Of a DNA stretch of 25,972 nucleotides, positions 15,331 to 24,153 are shown piece by piece. This DNA comes from Shewanellaceae bacterium UBA2521 (lineage in GTDB: Bacteria > Pseudomonadota > Gammaproteobacteria > Enterobacterales > Shewanellaceae), in contig DDNL01000071.1 in the NCBI GenBank assembly GCA_002341165.1, positions 1-25,972 on the forward strand, given 5' to 3'. A model generated the notes under the pieces. The model ran no database searches, was not told the DNA's origin, and was given only the letters and a program-made list of their open reading frames with translations. Every line of letters starts with the position of its first letter. The first letter of the stretch is position 1. The position numbers and the translations under genes were made by a program.

Positions 15331-18300
15331 TGAATGCTTCCTTCACTTAACTTTTCATAGGTGTACAGATGTTGGAGAGGCGTGAGTACTTGCTGAATCA
15401 GCGCTTGGAGTCTTGGCTGCTCTAAGTCTTGTGGAAATTGAAATAAACGGTTTTGATACAGGTTCTGTGTCGCATCTCGACTCATAAAGCTTTTTTCAGC
15501 AGCATGATGTTTTTGCTGTTCGTCGCCTGAGGTGTACACATAATCCCAAATGCAGTCATGAAAAGGTAAAGGATGTTTTTGGCCTTCATAGAAAAAGTCG
15601 ACAACGCGATTGAGTTGCTCTTTGGCCTCTTGCATTGCGAGGGGAGCAAAATGATAAAGATGTATACTGTCGGCAAGATAAAAAGAGAAAGCCTGTCCTT
15701 GTGCTTGCATTGCAAGATGCTCAATGGCAATTTGATTGAGTTTGTAAGCTTTCACTTCTGTAGGATGATAAGCCAGACAGATAGAAGTTTGTTCAATGGC
15801 CTCAACAACACCCACAAGCTGAACCGATTCTAAATCAAGCTGGATATTATGTTTTGTCGTTGATTTTTGCAGCCAGGTTTTCAGTTGTGTTGCAATGGGT
15901 TGTATATCTTGTGTTAATTTTTGCATCACCAGCTGAGCAAAAGGCTGATGAGGTAAATGACCTTGGGCGCTATGTCGTGCTTGTGTGATAGAGCTTGAGT
16001 CATCATGATGTGCTTGATCTTCAATCAGCTCTTTTTTAATTTGATAACGCTCAAGTGCATTCAAAGCAAAAGGCTCATCATCTTGATAGGGTTGCTCTTG
16101 CTGATCCCAATTAATTTTTAATACGCGTTGAAAAAAGTATTTACAAGGATCGCGATAGAAGCGTAATAATGTTTTCAACTCTAACTGTTTTTCTTGTTCT
16201 ATTTTAAAGTTATCCGTGGGTGTTAATGCTAAAGGTATGGCTTGTGCAAGCGGTAACCAATGCTGACTAAAGCTTTGTAAAGGATGGTGAGGTTGATAAT
16301 GCCTATCATCAAAAGGTTGCAGTGGTGTTTGGGTGATGAGACGTTGTTCAACCTGTTGCATAGCTTTTTGTGCGAGTTCACTTGTTTGTTCTAGCGTGTC
16401 GCCTATTTGTCCTGCCAAATCAGGTGTGATCAAGGTTTGTTTGCAATAATCGATCAGCTCACTGACTAAGAGTGAGGGTAAGCGCTCAGTATTATCACGG
16501 ATATCATGTCCGATAAAACTAATATAAAGCTGTTCTCGAGCAGATAAGAGCGCTTCAAGAAACAGGTAGCGATCTTCATGTCTTCGACTTCTATCGCCTT
16601 TGCGTGTAGGAGTATGTTTGATCAGATCAAGCCCCATATGCTGTTGCTGTCTTGGATAATCTTTTGCATTCATTCCCAGCAGACACACCACTTTAAAAGG
16701 AATAGCACGCATAGGCATCAGCGTGCAGAAGTTAATAGCTCCAGCTAAAAACCGCTGACCCACTTTGCTTTCTTGTAGCTTTTCTTTAAAAAAGTGCTGT
16801 ACAAGATGAATGTCTTGAGTGCTATAAAATTGCGCTTGCTGCCACTGTTGTTCGAGTTGATTGATGGTTTCTTCAATCGCTAAAAGAGCGTCTTGTTCTT
16901 CTTCTTTGGGTTTGTAGAAGCATTGGAGTATATATCTTAGTTGGCTAATTCGCTTAGAAGAATGAGCAGTTTGACTCAGGTTGCTTTTGAGCGCATCAAG
17001 CTGTTCTATAAAATCAAACAAACCACCGAGTGCTTGGGTTGCTTGACCTTCAATGCCCGCTAAAGGCAAATGCGCATCGTATAAAGGAGCGTGGTCAGGC
17101 ATGGCGTAACCGAGCAATAAACGCTTTAATCCAAAAGCCCAAGAGTGTTGATGGAACGCTGGAACTTGGTGCTCTTCTCTATGTGCGGCGTGACGTCCCC
17201 AGCGTACTCCTGCTTGTTGTAACCAATCTTTGATAAGATGTAGATCTTGCTCGTCTAAATTGAACTTGCGATATATAGCGGGTGTTTCCAGCAAGCTCAT
17301 CATTTCCGATAAGCCAAAGCGGGTTTCATGAATATGCAGTAAATCAAGAAAACTTTGGAGTACAGGGTTTTCTGCAAGTGCGCCTCGATCAGAAATAGCG
17401 TAACGTAAGCGGAGCTGATCTTTTTGTTGGCCAAACACAGCATCGATATAAGGTGCATAATCAGCGACTTGAGGCATCATCACTACAATGTCTTGTAGTC
17501 TTAATTGTGGATCGGCTGCTAAACGCTGTAGCAGTTGATCTTGTAATATTTCTAGTTCTCGCATTGGACTATGACAACTGAATATACTTAAACTTATATC
17601 ATCTGGAGAGATGGTTGTTTTGCCGACATTCGATTCAAATAGTTGTACAGCATTGATATGCTGTTGTTCACGAATTTCTAAGTGAAGCATATCGTTTTGA
17701 ATCCGTTGCAAGATAGATAAGTCTTCTTGTTCGTGCGCTTCAAAAGCATCAATACTCATCTGCACTTGATCTGTGGGCAGCTCAAGAAGTAAATCCATAA
17801 ACTCGCGACCTAATTTACCGTTATGAGCCAGTAGAGGGTTACCTACTTGTAGTTGTTCTTGCCAGTCTTCAGGCAGACTTTTATGTGTGCCGAAAAGCTT
17901 GAGTGCGCGCGCTCTGTGTTGTGTATCAATGAGGTCGCCCCAGTAGTGCGCGCAAGGGTTTAAGTGAAATAAACATACGTCGATTTTCTTCGATAAATGA
18001 AACAAAATATCTAAGGTCTGTAAAGGCATAGATGAAATACCTAGAACGTAAATACGATCGCCAAAGTGCTGTGTTAAGTCTTGATGTGCGTCCAGTGCCT
18101 GTAAAAATGTTTGATGCAAATTGGCACGATGCATGGTATTAAGTTGTAAGTGTTCTTCATTAAACTGCACTAGAGCACGCCATAAGTCGGCTTGCCAAGG
18201 CTGAGCATCCATAGCTTCTTGTGTTGATTGACATGCAAGAGCTTGATTTTGCTCCCAAGCTAAAATCCACTCTGGCCGAAAGACTAGGTATTGGTCATAA

Positions 18301-18701
18301 ATATCAGCGATTTGGCGACACAGACTGTAAAGACGAGCTGTATGTCGGGTGTCTTGTTCAAGATAGTCTTTGAGAGGTTTATAAGCGGGAATCTGTAACT
18401 TTTGTGGCAATATATGCAATAACTTCCAGGTCATGGCGTCTTTAGTGAAGTTGTTTTCTTTGGGCACTTCAGGGAGGACAAGATGAAACAAATTCCAAAT
18501 AAAGCTCGATGGCAAAGGAAAGTTTAACCCTGCCGCAACCCCGTTACGTTCTGCTAGAGCGATTTTGAGCCAAGTGCCCATACCTGGACTTTGCACCATA
18601 ATGGTTTTGGGCGTTAGGGGGTGCGTGTGTGGTTGAGCTATAAACTGTGCCAGCATACTGGCCAGATGCTCCATCTGGTTGGATTGAAAAATATGCAGCA
18701 T
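15327..18701 (-). CDS. recC: Exodeoxyribonuclease V subunit RecC
   Basis: 1124 residues, full length. RecC is the Chi-recognising scaffold of RecBCD, folded like a helicase and nuclease without the active residues. The N-terminus MLHIFQSNQMEHLA and the segments QSPGMGTWLK, VLGISSMP, FSCHSPMRELE and PMRAIPFKVVCLLGMN are characteristic. No Walker A Lys motif is present, as expected. The region ahead of the ATG has no good Shine-Dalgarno, only a weak AGAAG inside a small GAAGA-TCTTC hairpin. It lies 69 bases after slt with no terminator, so it is probably co-transcribed with rmuC and slt. Confidence 0.95.
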   Translation of the reverse strand: MLHIFQSNQMEHLASMLAQFIAQPHTHPLTPKTIMVQSPGMGTWLKIALAERNGVAAGLNFPLPSSFIWNLFHLVLPEVPKENNFTKDAMTWKLLHILPQKLQIPAYKPLKDYLEQDTRHTARLYSLCRQIADIYDQYLVFRPEWILAWEQNQALACQSTQEAMDAQPWQADLWRALVQFNEEHLQLNTMHRANLHQTFLQALDAHQDLTQHFGDRIYVLGISSMPLQTLDILFHLSKKIDVCLFHLNPCAHYWGDLIDTQHRARALKLFGTHKSLPEDWQEQLQVGNPLLAHNGKLGREFMDLLLELPTDQVQMSIDAFEAHEQEDLSILQRIQNDMLHLEIREQQHINAVQLFESNVGKTTISPDDISLSIFSCHSPMRELEILQDQLLQRLAADPQLRLQDIVVMMPQVADYAPYIDAVFGQQKDQLRLRYAISDRGALAENPVLQSFLDLLHIHETRFGLSEMMSLLETPAIYRKFNLDEQDLHLIKDWLQQAGVRWGRHAAHREEHQVPAFHQHSWAFGLKRLLLGYAMPDHAPLYDAHLPLAGIEGQATQALGGLFDFIEQLDALKSNLSQTAHSSKRISQLRYILQCFYKPKEEEQDALLAIEETINQLEQQWQQAQFYSTQDIHLVQHFFKEKLQESKVGQRFLAGAINFCTLMPMRAIPFKVVCLLGMNAKDYPRQQQHMGLDLIKHTPTRKGDRSRRHEDRYLFLEALLSAREQLYISFIGHDIRDNTERLPSLLVSELIDYCKQTLITPDLAGQIGDTLEQTSELAQKAMQQVEQRLITQTPLQPFDDRHYQPHHPLQSFSQHWLPLAQAIPLALTPTDNFKIEQEKQLELKTLLRFYRDPCKYFFQRVLKINWDQQEQPYQDDEPFALNALERYQIKKELIEDQAHHDDSSSITQARHSAQGHLPHQPFAQLVMQKLTQDIQPIATQLKTWLQKSTTKHNIQLDLESVQLVGVVEAIEQTSICLAYHPTEVKAYKLNQIAIEHLAMQAQGQAFSFYLADSIHLYHFAPLAMQEAKEQLNRVVDFFYEGQKHPLPFHDCIWDYVYTSGDEQQKHHAAEKSFMSRDATQNLYQNRLFQFPQDLEQPRLQALIQQVLTPLQHLYTYEKLSEGSIQ

Positions 18702-18770
18702 GAAGAGAAATCTTCTATCAATAAAAATGCCATGAGTCTACGAGCTATACCTTTTTGAGGCAAGTTTTTT

Positions 18771-20735
18771 TTAATAGAGCCGAGTGAGTTCTTTATCGCT
18801 GAACAATTGGGGTTCGTCTTCGTTAAAGATTTGATAAATCACACGGTACGTCAATACAGATTGTACATACTCGCGTGTTTCTCTAAAAGGGATGGTTTCA
18901 ATAAAGCTCATGACATCAAGCTTTCCATCAGATTCCTTACGCCATCTTTTTACTCGACTTGGGCCTGCGTTATAGCTTGCCAAAGCAAAGATGCGATTTT
19001 GATCAAACTGCTTGATGAGTTGATAATAGTAAGCGCTACCAATATGTACATTGGTTTGTGGATCATGTAGCTGTTTGTTGCCTTTGTAGCGGATCCCGAG
19101 TCTTCGAGCCGTTTCTCTTGCGGTACGTGGCATAATCTGCATGAGACCTAAAGCACCGACAGGTGACTGAGCAAAACGGTTGAATGCACTTTCTCTTCTG
19201 GCAATCGCTTGTAAATCACTCACAGGTACACGATGCTTTTTGGCATAACGCTCGAAATGCTCACGCCAAGCTAGGGGAAATCTCATATCTAAAGCATCCC
19301 ATATTTTGCCTTGGATACTTGCTTCAATAGTAAAATGAGGCCAGTTTTTTTCTTGCGCAAAAAGCGCAAGTTGTTGACGTTCTGTTTTAGAGGAGTTTTT
19401 CAGTAAATAGAGCCACTCAATGCGCGCTTCAGTTTTGAAGCCGAGTTGAAATAGTTCTTCAATTCTATTGGCGGTATCACTATTTCTTATTCTACGCTGT
19501 GCTAAATTATCAGGCTGCACTGATTTGGTATTGAGAGGAAAATCAAGTTTGAGCTCTTGTGCACAAACAAAACCATAAAAACTACGTTTAGTTGCTATGC
19601 GTTCTAAAATTTCTTGAGCTTGATAAAACTGTTGTTTTTCTTGATAAAAACGAGCAAGCCAGTACTGCCAGCGATCTTCATTTTGTGCTTTTTTTGAAAG
19701 TCGTGTAAGCCACACACCTATATCATCCCAGTTTTGTTCATGGATTGCCCAACGTAGTCGAGATTCAATGAGCTTATCGGATGGATGCTTTTTAAGGTAA
19801 TCATCGACTAAAGGGCGTAGTTGTTTCTCTTCGGTAATCAAAATACGATACATCATAAATCGATAGATTACAGCAGCTTTGTTTTTAGGCAAAAGCTCTC
19901 TGGCTACATATTTTTGGTAGGTACGAATTGCAAAGCCTAAGTCGCTATAAGCGATTTTCTTTAAGCCATAATAAATCATATCAATAGATAAAGTTGTATG
20001 CTTTCTATTTAAGAAAGCACCTTGTCCTATTTGTCTGGGCTGGTGGTAAATAGACATCAGCAACTTTGCTGCATCTTTATATCTTTTATAATCAAGTTGC
20101 TTGGTAAGATAGTTGATAAAGCTACCTCTGCGGATACCAAAAGCAAGTAACATTCTTTGCCAAATATGCTGATCAGTTCTGAAACCAGACTTATCCCATT
20201 CGTTAAAGAGAATATCACACTGTTCTTCTTGTGAGTGAGGCGTAAGCCACATTTTCTCAGCACCTTTCCAAGCGATATCTGGATTGCCTTCTTGAGCTTG
20301 TGCTCTGAAGTAATAGCATTTGAGATGGTCATTTTTAGGCTCTTTAGGGCTGATCGCTAAAAACTCTTTCCAGCGTTTATAGCGACCTAGGTAGCTTAAA
20401 TAGTGATGGCGAGCCATCGGATATAAGGGTGTTGACTTCAGGCTATCACTAAAGGTTAAAAAGCCATCGATATTTTCAGGTAAATTACGTATATGATGTT
20501 GATAGTATAAATAAGGGTAGAGTGGGTACTTTTCCATTTCTTGTAGTTGACTCAAGTATTGCTCAGGCTTTTGAGTACGGATAGCTTGACGTACGTCAAA
20601 GTATCTTTGTTGCTCGGCAGTACGCAAAGTATGCATATCAGCTCTATTGGTACCACTTGCTAGAATTAAGATCGGTATAATACACATCAACCTCAAATAC
20701 TTTATGCAAGCTGAAGCAACATAACTACTTTTCAT
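18771..20735 (-). CDS. slt: Soluble lytic murein transglycosylase (Slt70 type)
   Basis: 654 residues. An N-terminal hydrophobic signal segment (CIIPILILASG) sends it to the periplasm. A long alpha-helical U-domain (about 40-480) is followed by the SLT catalytic domain: Glu515 in RRESAFNRFAQSPVGALGLM, then QIMPRTA, and the C-terminal ASYNAGPSRVKRW and TRxYVQ-like segment (TREYVQSVL). It cleaves the MurNAc-GlcNAc bond to form 1,6-anhydro ends in wall turnover. Its ATG overlaps the rmuC stop by 4 bases (20732-20735), so it is translated from the rmuC message. Confidence 0.94.
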   Translation of the reverse strand: MKSSYVASACIKYLRLMCIIPILILASGTNRADMHTLRTAEQQRYFDVRQAIRTQKPEQYLSQLQEMEKYPLYPYLYYQHHIRNLPENIDGFLTFSDSLKSTPLYPMARHHYLSYLGRYKRWKEFLAISPKEPKNDHLKCYYFRAQAQEGNPDIAWKGAEKMWLTPHSQEEQCDILFNEWDKSGFRTDQHIWQRMLLAFGIRRGSFINYLTKQLDYKRYKDAAKLLMSIYHQPRQIGQGAFLNRKHTTLSIDMIYYGLKKIAYSDLGFAIRTYQKYVARELLPKNKAAVIYRFMMYRILITEEKQLRPLVDDYLKKHPSDKLIESRLRWAIHEQNWDDIGVWLTRLSKKAQNEDRWQYWLARFYQEKQQFYQAQEILERIATKRSFYGFVCAQELKLDFPLNTKSVQPDNLAQRRIRNSDTANRIEELFQLGFKTEARIEWLYLLKNSSKTERQQLALFAQEKNWPHFTIEASIQGKIWDALDMRFPLAWREHFERYAKKHRVPVSDLQAIARRESAFNRFAQSPVGALGLMQIMPRTARETARRLGIRYKGNKQLHDPQTNVHIGSAYYYQLIKQFDQNRIFALASYNAGPSRVKRWRKESDGKLDVMSFIETIPFRETREYVQSVLTYRVIYQIFNEDEPQLFSDKELTRLY

Positions 20736-22021
20736 TTTTCCTCTGTTTGCTCTACTAAAGATGTATCCAAATAATGGCGTGCAAAGACTTTATTGGATGT
20801 GCAGCCAAGATTTTTCATATTTTCTGCTTGTCGTATTAAGTTATGTCGTCCGCTGGACAATTTTTTAGAGGCTTTTTTGTAAGATTCTTGTGCACTTTCG
20901 ATAGCACGGCCTAATTTATCGAGATCTTCGGTGTAACTGACGAGCTTGTCGTACATCTTTCCTGCTGCATGAGCGATTTCAACAGCATTTTTATGTTGAC
21001 GTTCATTTTGCCATAAGTTATCTATGGTTCTAAGAGCTAATATCAGGTTAGTAGGACTGACGAGCATGACATGGTGCTGTTGTGCCATCTTAATGATTTG
21101 CGGACACTTTTCTATCGCTAAAGAGAAGGCAGGCTCGATAGGTATAAACATCAAAATATAATCCAAAGTTTTTATGCCATGAAGTAAATGATAGTCCTTT
21201 TTTGCTAAAGATTTTATGTGATTTTGTATAGAGTTAATGTGGTTCTTTAATGCCTCTTGTTTTTCTTCATTATTTTCACTGTTATAATATTTCTCATAGG
21301 CATTTAGAGACATTTTTGCATCAATTACAACATCTCTGTTTGTCGGAAGGTGAACAATAACATCAGGCTTTAATTTTCCTCCCTCTTCATTTTTTAGCTC
21401 TTGCTGAGTATGGTATTCCCGACCTAGTTTTAAACCTGAATTCTCTAGAACCTTTTCCAGAATAAATTCGCCCCAATCTCCTTGGGTCTTATTTTGTCCT
21501 TTGAGTGCTTGAGTCAGGTTTATGGCTTCTTGGCTTATTTGCTTATTCAAATATTTGAGGCTGTTGAGCTCATGTTGCAATAAACTACGCTGCTTAGTGT
21601 CTTCTGTATGCTGCTGTTGTATATGTTGTTTAAATTGTTCAATTTGTTCTTTCAGTGGTGTCATGGCGCCATGAATATGCTGAGTACTACTTTGCTGAAA
21701 TTGCGCTTGTTGTTGTTGTAAGATTTCTTTCGCCATATGTTCAAATTGACTTTTTTGCATATGTGACTGTTGCTGCCAAAACTGAGTTTTGATTTCATGC
21801 TGTGTTTTTAAGCTCTGTAGCTCTGTACGGAGTTGCATAATCTGATCTGTACTGTCCTTGTGCTCATGAGTAAGCTGCTTATATTGTTGGACATACATAT
21901 CAAGCTGTCCTTGGACTCGACTTAATAACGAGGCCTGTCTTTGCTTGACTTTACTGATATAAATAAGCAACAGAAAAAGGAGGAGAGAAGGCGAGAGCAG
22001 TAACCATTGTGGATCGGTCAT
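20732..22021 (-). CDS. rmuC: RmuC family protein (putative DNA recombination protein)
   Basis: 429 residues. Residues 5-22 form a membrane helix (WLLLSPSLLLFLLLIYIS), followed by a long Gln-rich coiled coil (about 25-175), then the conserved RmuC core with QGDWGEFILEKVLENSGL, KPDVIVHLPTNRDVVIDAKMSL and MFIPIEPAFS, which resembles a restriction-endonuclease-like fold (the D-V-I-DAK pattern). In E. coli RmuC loss raises inversion between short inverted repeats; the biochemical activity is poorly defined. AAGGA 8 bases upstream supports the start. First gene of the minus-strand rmuC-slt-recC-recB-recD run. Confidence 0.92.
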   Translation of the reverse strand: MTDPQWLLLSPSLLLFLLLIYISKVKQRQASLLSRVQGQLDMYVQQYKQLTHEHKDSTDQIMQLRTELQSLKTQHEIKTQFWQQQSHMQKSQFEHMAKEILQQQQAQFQQSSTQHIHGAMTPLKEQIEQFKQHIQQQHTEDTKQRSLLQHELNSLKYLNKQISQEAINLTQALKGQNKTQGDWGEFILEKVLENSGLKLGREYHTQQELKNEEGGKLKPDVIVHLPTNRDVVIDAKMSLNAYEKYYNSENNEEKQEALKNHINSIQNHIKSLAKKDYHLLHGIKTLDYILMFIPIEPAFSLAIEKCPQIIKMAQQHHVMLVSPTNLILALRTIDNLWQNERQHKNAVEIAHAAGKMYDKLVSYTEDLDKLGRAIESAQESYKKASKKLSSGRHNLIRQAENMKNLGCTSNKVFARHYLDTSLVEQTEEK

Positions 22022-22508
22022 AATGAGTTCCTTGTGAGCATGATATCGAGTTTATGGCCATCTAGGTTAGCATAATCCAGTTTTGTTTTTTCGGCCTTTT
22101 TGGTGTTTTCTGAAGACTGTTTCTCTACAGCAGCTCAAAGTGGATGAGATACTTTTGTACACAACACAGAAGTTTCTTTTGCTCTATATCAATATACTCG
22201 TAAGAGAGATGAATGATGTAAAGCTTAGAGACCCTCTTTTCTTTATTTAAATCACAAGTAAGTGCTATTTATAGAGACTTTAGCAAAAAAACACACAAAA
22301 GCTTCTATTAGGTCAATATTTTGATTTTTTATTGTTGAAGTGAGCCTGTTTTTTATGCTGCTTTATAAAGTAATACATCATCTTAATATCTGTGTCTTAT
22401 AGCTGTTTTGGTGCAATTTATGCTTAAAAGAATACATAAAGTAGATAGAGTCTATAGCGCATGAGCTTATATGATTGAATTGAATACAGAAAAGAGAGGA
22501 GTATCGAG
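22022..22508. other. 487-base AT-rich intergenic region between rmuC and the orphan exported gene
   Basis: It holds no convincing gene on either strand. Near rmuC a -10-like TATGCT can be read on the minus strand (22074-22069), and near the right gene TATGAT at 22470-22475; neither has a good -35. A palindrome CTTTATAAAG lies near 22370. It may hold the divergent promoters plus decayed sequence or a small RNA, but I see no defined structure. Confidence 0.5.
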
Positions 22509-23147
22509 ATGATGAAGCTTTTTTCAGCATTAGTTGCTATAACACTCGGCTTATTTTCTCCTTTGCTCATCTCACAAACTACCTTACAGGTTGATGATTT
22601 AAAAATTGATGCTCCAATAATCTATGATATCAGAGGCCACGACAGTCTCATGAGCTCCATTACTTTGACAAATCTAGGTACTAAACCTCTTAAAGCTGTT
22701 CATTTTAAGTTAATATCACAAAACTCTAACATAGATATTCCTAATGCATCTATTTTTCTGCCTGAACTGGTTCAAGGTCAGACATACAAGCATTTATTTA
22801 AGCTTAAGCTAGCAGGTAACCACCATTTGCCTATAGAAAACTGTAATAAATCAGGTATTACGCTGAGTTTTAAGGAAAGTCACAGACAAAGTAAATCTAT
22901 GGTAGATGTGATTAAACGTGCTCAAGGAGCGCTTGATGTATGGTTATCTCCCAAAAGCAAAGGTTTATGTTCTAAAATCAAGCCTGATTTTAGTTTGAGC
23001 AAAGATATGAGCTTGTTTGACAAAGCAGAAATGAGCTTAAAGTCCGTTAGCTACCGCATCCGATACACTAAATTGAGTGATTATTGGCAATTGATTGCTC
23101 TTCTTTGTTTTCTGGCTGTGGGAATTTACCGCGCTCGCAAGTTTTAA
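22509..23147 (+). CDS. Unrecognised exported protein, C-terminal membrane anchor
   Basis: 212 residues. Residues 1-22 form a signal peptide (LFSALVAITLGLFSPLLIS, probable cleavage near SQTT). The body is beta-rich: SITLTNLGTKPLKAVHFKL looks like the 'i.v.N.g..p...v.v.l' strand pattern of Ig-like adhesion or CARDB/BatD-type domains. Cys112 and Cys154 could form a disulfide. Residues 192-207 are a membrane helix followed by a basic RARKF tail, giving a periplasmic domain anchored at its C-terminus with a very short cytoplasmic end. GAGGAG at 22496-22501 serves the ATGATG start. I do not recognise the family; fit to an Ig-like fold is inference. The gene stands alone between rmuC and rplY. Confidence 0.75.
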   Translation: MMKLFSALVAITLGLFSPLLISQTTLQVDDLKIDAPIIYDIRGHDSLMSSITLTNLGTKPLKAVHFKLISQNSNIDIPNASIFLPELVQGQTYKHLFKLKLAGNHHLPIENCNKSGITLSFKESHRQSKSMVDVIKRAQGALDVWLSPKSKGLCSKIKPDFSLSKDMSLFDKAEMSLKSVSYRIRYTKLSDYWQLIALLCFLAVGIYRARKF

Positions 23148-23181
23148 GAGGCTGAAAAACCTCTTCAACTGGCTTTTAATA

Positions 23182-23209
23182 TTGTATTTTATCTGGTTCC
23201 TGTTAGAAT
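23182..23209 (+). promoter_or_regulatory. rplY promoter
   Basis: TTGTAT (23182-23187), a 16-base spacer, and TAGAAT (23204-23209) with TG at 23201-23202, so an extended -10. Predicted transcript start about 23216, leader about 62 nt. The best promoter visible in the window. Confidence 0.65.
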
Positions 23210-23220
23210 AGCAGGCTGTC

Positions 23221-23245
23221 CGTTACGTTGGTCGCAAATGTAACG
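23221..23245 (+). promoter_or_regulatory. Leader hairpin of rplY mRNA
   Basis: CGTTAC (23221-23226) pairs with GTAACG (23240-23245), with further partial pairing inside. It lies in the short leader ahead of the L25 start, which has only a weak AAGAG ribosome binding site. Autogenous control of rplY through its leader is known in gammaproteobacteria; that this hairpin takes part is inference. Confidence 0.5.
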
Positions 23246-23277
23246 ATGTGTTGTCTTATATTTACAAGAGATGAATT

Positions 23278-23565
23278 ATGAAAAAAACATTTAAAGCAGA
23301 ACTTCGCCAAATCGTTGGGAAGGGTGCGAGCCGCCGCCTACGCCATGCAAACCTAGTTCCTGCAGTGATTTACGGTCCAGGTCATGAGCCTTTAAACGTG
23401 GAACTTTCTCACGATGATATGTTCCATGCTCAAGAAGATCCTAAGTTTTACACATCAACTTTAACTATTAAAATTGATGGTAATCCTGTTAAAGTTAAAA
23501 TTCAAGATATGCAACGTCACGTCTACAAGCCAAAGCTTGTGCACTTAGATTTTAAGCGCGTCTAA
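23278..23565 (+). CDS. rplY: 50S ribosomal protein L25
   Basis: 95 residues, the short form that consists only of the 5S rRNA-binding domain, as in E. coli, without the CTC-type C-terminal extension. Family marks: GKGASRRLRHANLVPAVIYG near the N-terminus, KVKIQDMQRHVYKPKLVHLDF at the end. It binds loop E of 5S rRNA in the central protuberance. The ATG at 23278 is preceded by AAGAG (23266-23270); an out-of-frame ATG at 23271 opens a 7-codon frame overlapping the start. Confidence 0.95.
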   Translation: MKKTFKAELRQIVGKGASRRLRHANLVPAVIYGPGHEPLNVELSHDDMFHAQEDPKFYTSTLTIKIDGNPVKVKIQDMQRHVYKPKLVHLDFKRV

Positions 23566-23587
23566 ATTAAACTTTAGTTCCTGAATT

Positions 23588-23624
23588 AAAAAGCTGCTGC
23601 TTTTCAAAACAGCAGCTTTTTTTT
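23588..23624 (+). terminator. Intrinsic terminator after rplY
   Basis: AAAAAGCTGCTG (23588-23599) pairs with CAGCAGCTTTTT (23610-23621), the loop can pair further as TTTT with AAAA, and eight T follow the GC-rich stem. Classical intrinsic terminator. Confidence 0.9.
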
Positions 23625-23638
23625 ATGTGAAATTTCGG

Positions 23639-23667
23639 TTGGCTGTTGCAAAATAAGCTAAGATTAT
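23639..23667 (+). promoter_or_regulatory. Possible promoter of the CBS-domain gene
   Basis: TTGGCT (23639-23644), 17-base spacer, GATTAT (23662-23667). If correct, transcription begins after the ATG at 23666, which agrees with the start at 23696. Confidence 0.35.
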
Positions 23668-23695
23668 GAAAATCACATTAGATAAGGATAAGAAA

Positions 23696-24112
23696 ATGGA
23701 ATCAGTTAAAGTCAAAGATTATATGATCTATCAGCCTGTGACTTTTGCTCCGGATACTTTGCTTGCTCAAGCTGTGACGAAATTGCTTAATGCGAAACAA
23801 ATTGGAGCTCCTGTGATTGATCTTAAAAATAATTTACTTGGCTTCATCTCGGAACAAGATTGTTTATCTTTTATGCTCAAAGGTGCTTACCATTGCGATA
23901 TGATGACGCAAGTTGCAGATTGTATGCGTAAAGATGTGTTGTCTGTTAACGTGAATGACAGTATTCTCGCAGTCGCAGAAACCATGACGGCACAAAAACC
24001 CAAAGTTCTACCTGTTGTTGAAGATGACAAGGTGGTGGGTATCATTACACGAAGTGAAGTGCTTTCGGCAATCTGTAAACATTTAAGTGCAGAAGAAAAA
24101 CACGCTCTATAA
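23696..24112 (+). CDS. Two-CBS-domain protein
   Basis: 138 residues from the preferred start. A stand-alone pair of CBS domains (Bateman module): the first about residues 1-60 (VKVKDYMIYQPVTFAPDTLL ... GAPVIDLKNNLLGFISEQD), the second about 75-130 (VADCMRKDVLSVNVNDSIL ... KVLPVVEDDKVVGIITRSEVL). Such modules bind adenine nucleotides and control partner proteins; no partner domain is fused here. I chose ATG 23696 because AAGGA at 23684-23688 is 7 bases before it and the protein then begins MESVKVKDYM, the usual family start; the in-frame ATG at 23666 adds ten mostly charged residues and has no good ribosome binding site. Confidence 0.85.
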   Translation: MESVKVKDYMIYQPVTFAPDTLLAQAVTKLLNAKQIGAPVIDLKNNLLGFISEQDCLSFMLKGAYHCDMMTQVADCMRKDVLSVNVNDSILAVAETMTAQKPKVLPVVEDDKVVGIITRSEVLSAICKHLSAEEKHAL

Positions 24113-24153
24113 CAGCACGAAGTGGATATGGAAATAAATTCTAGATGGCTCTT

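Noticed and set aside
15573..15833. 86-residue plus-strand frame inside recC
   Set aside because: Antisense shadow of a fully conserved recC sequence; no start signals or family resemblance.
18702..18716. GAAGA-TTTC-TCTTC hairpin just before recC
   Set aside because: Only 5 bp and AT-rich; too weak to call a regulatory element.
23666..23695. Upstream ATG of the CBS-domain gene
   Set aside because: In frame but with no good ribosome binding site, and it would lie at or before the likely transcript start; ATG 23696 has AAGGA at 7 bases.
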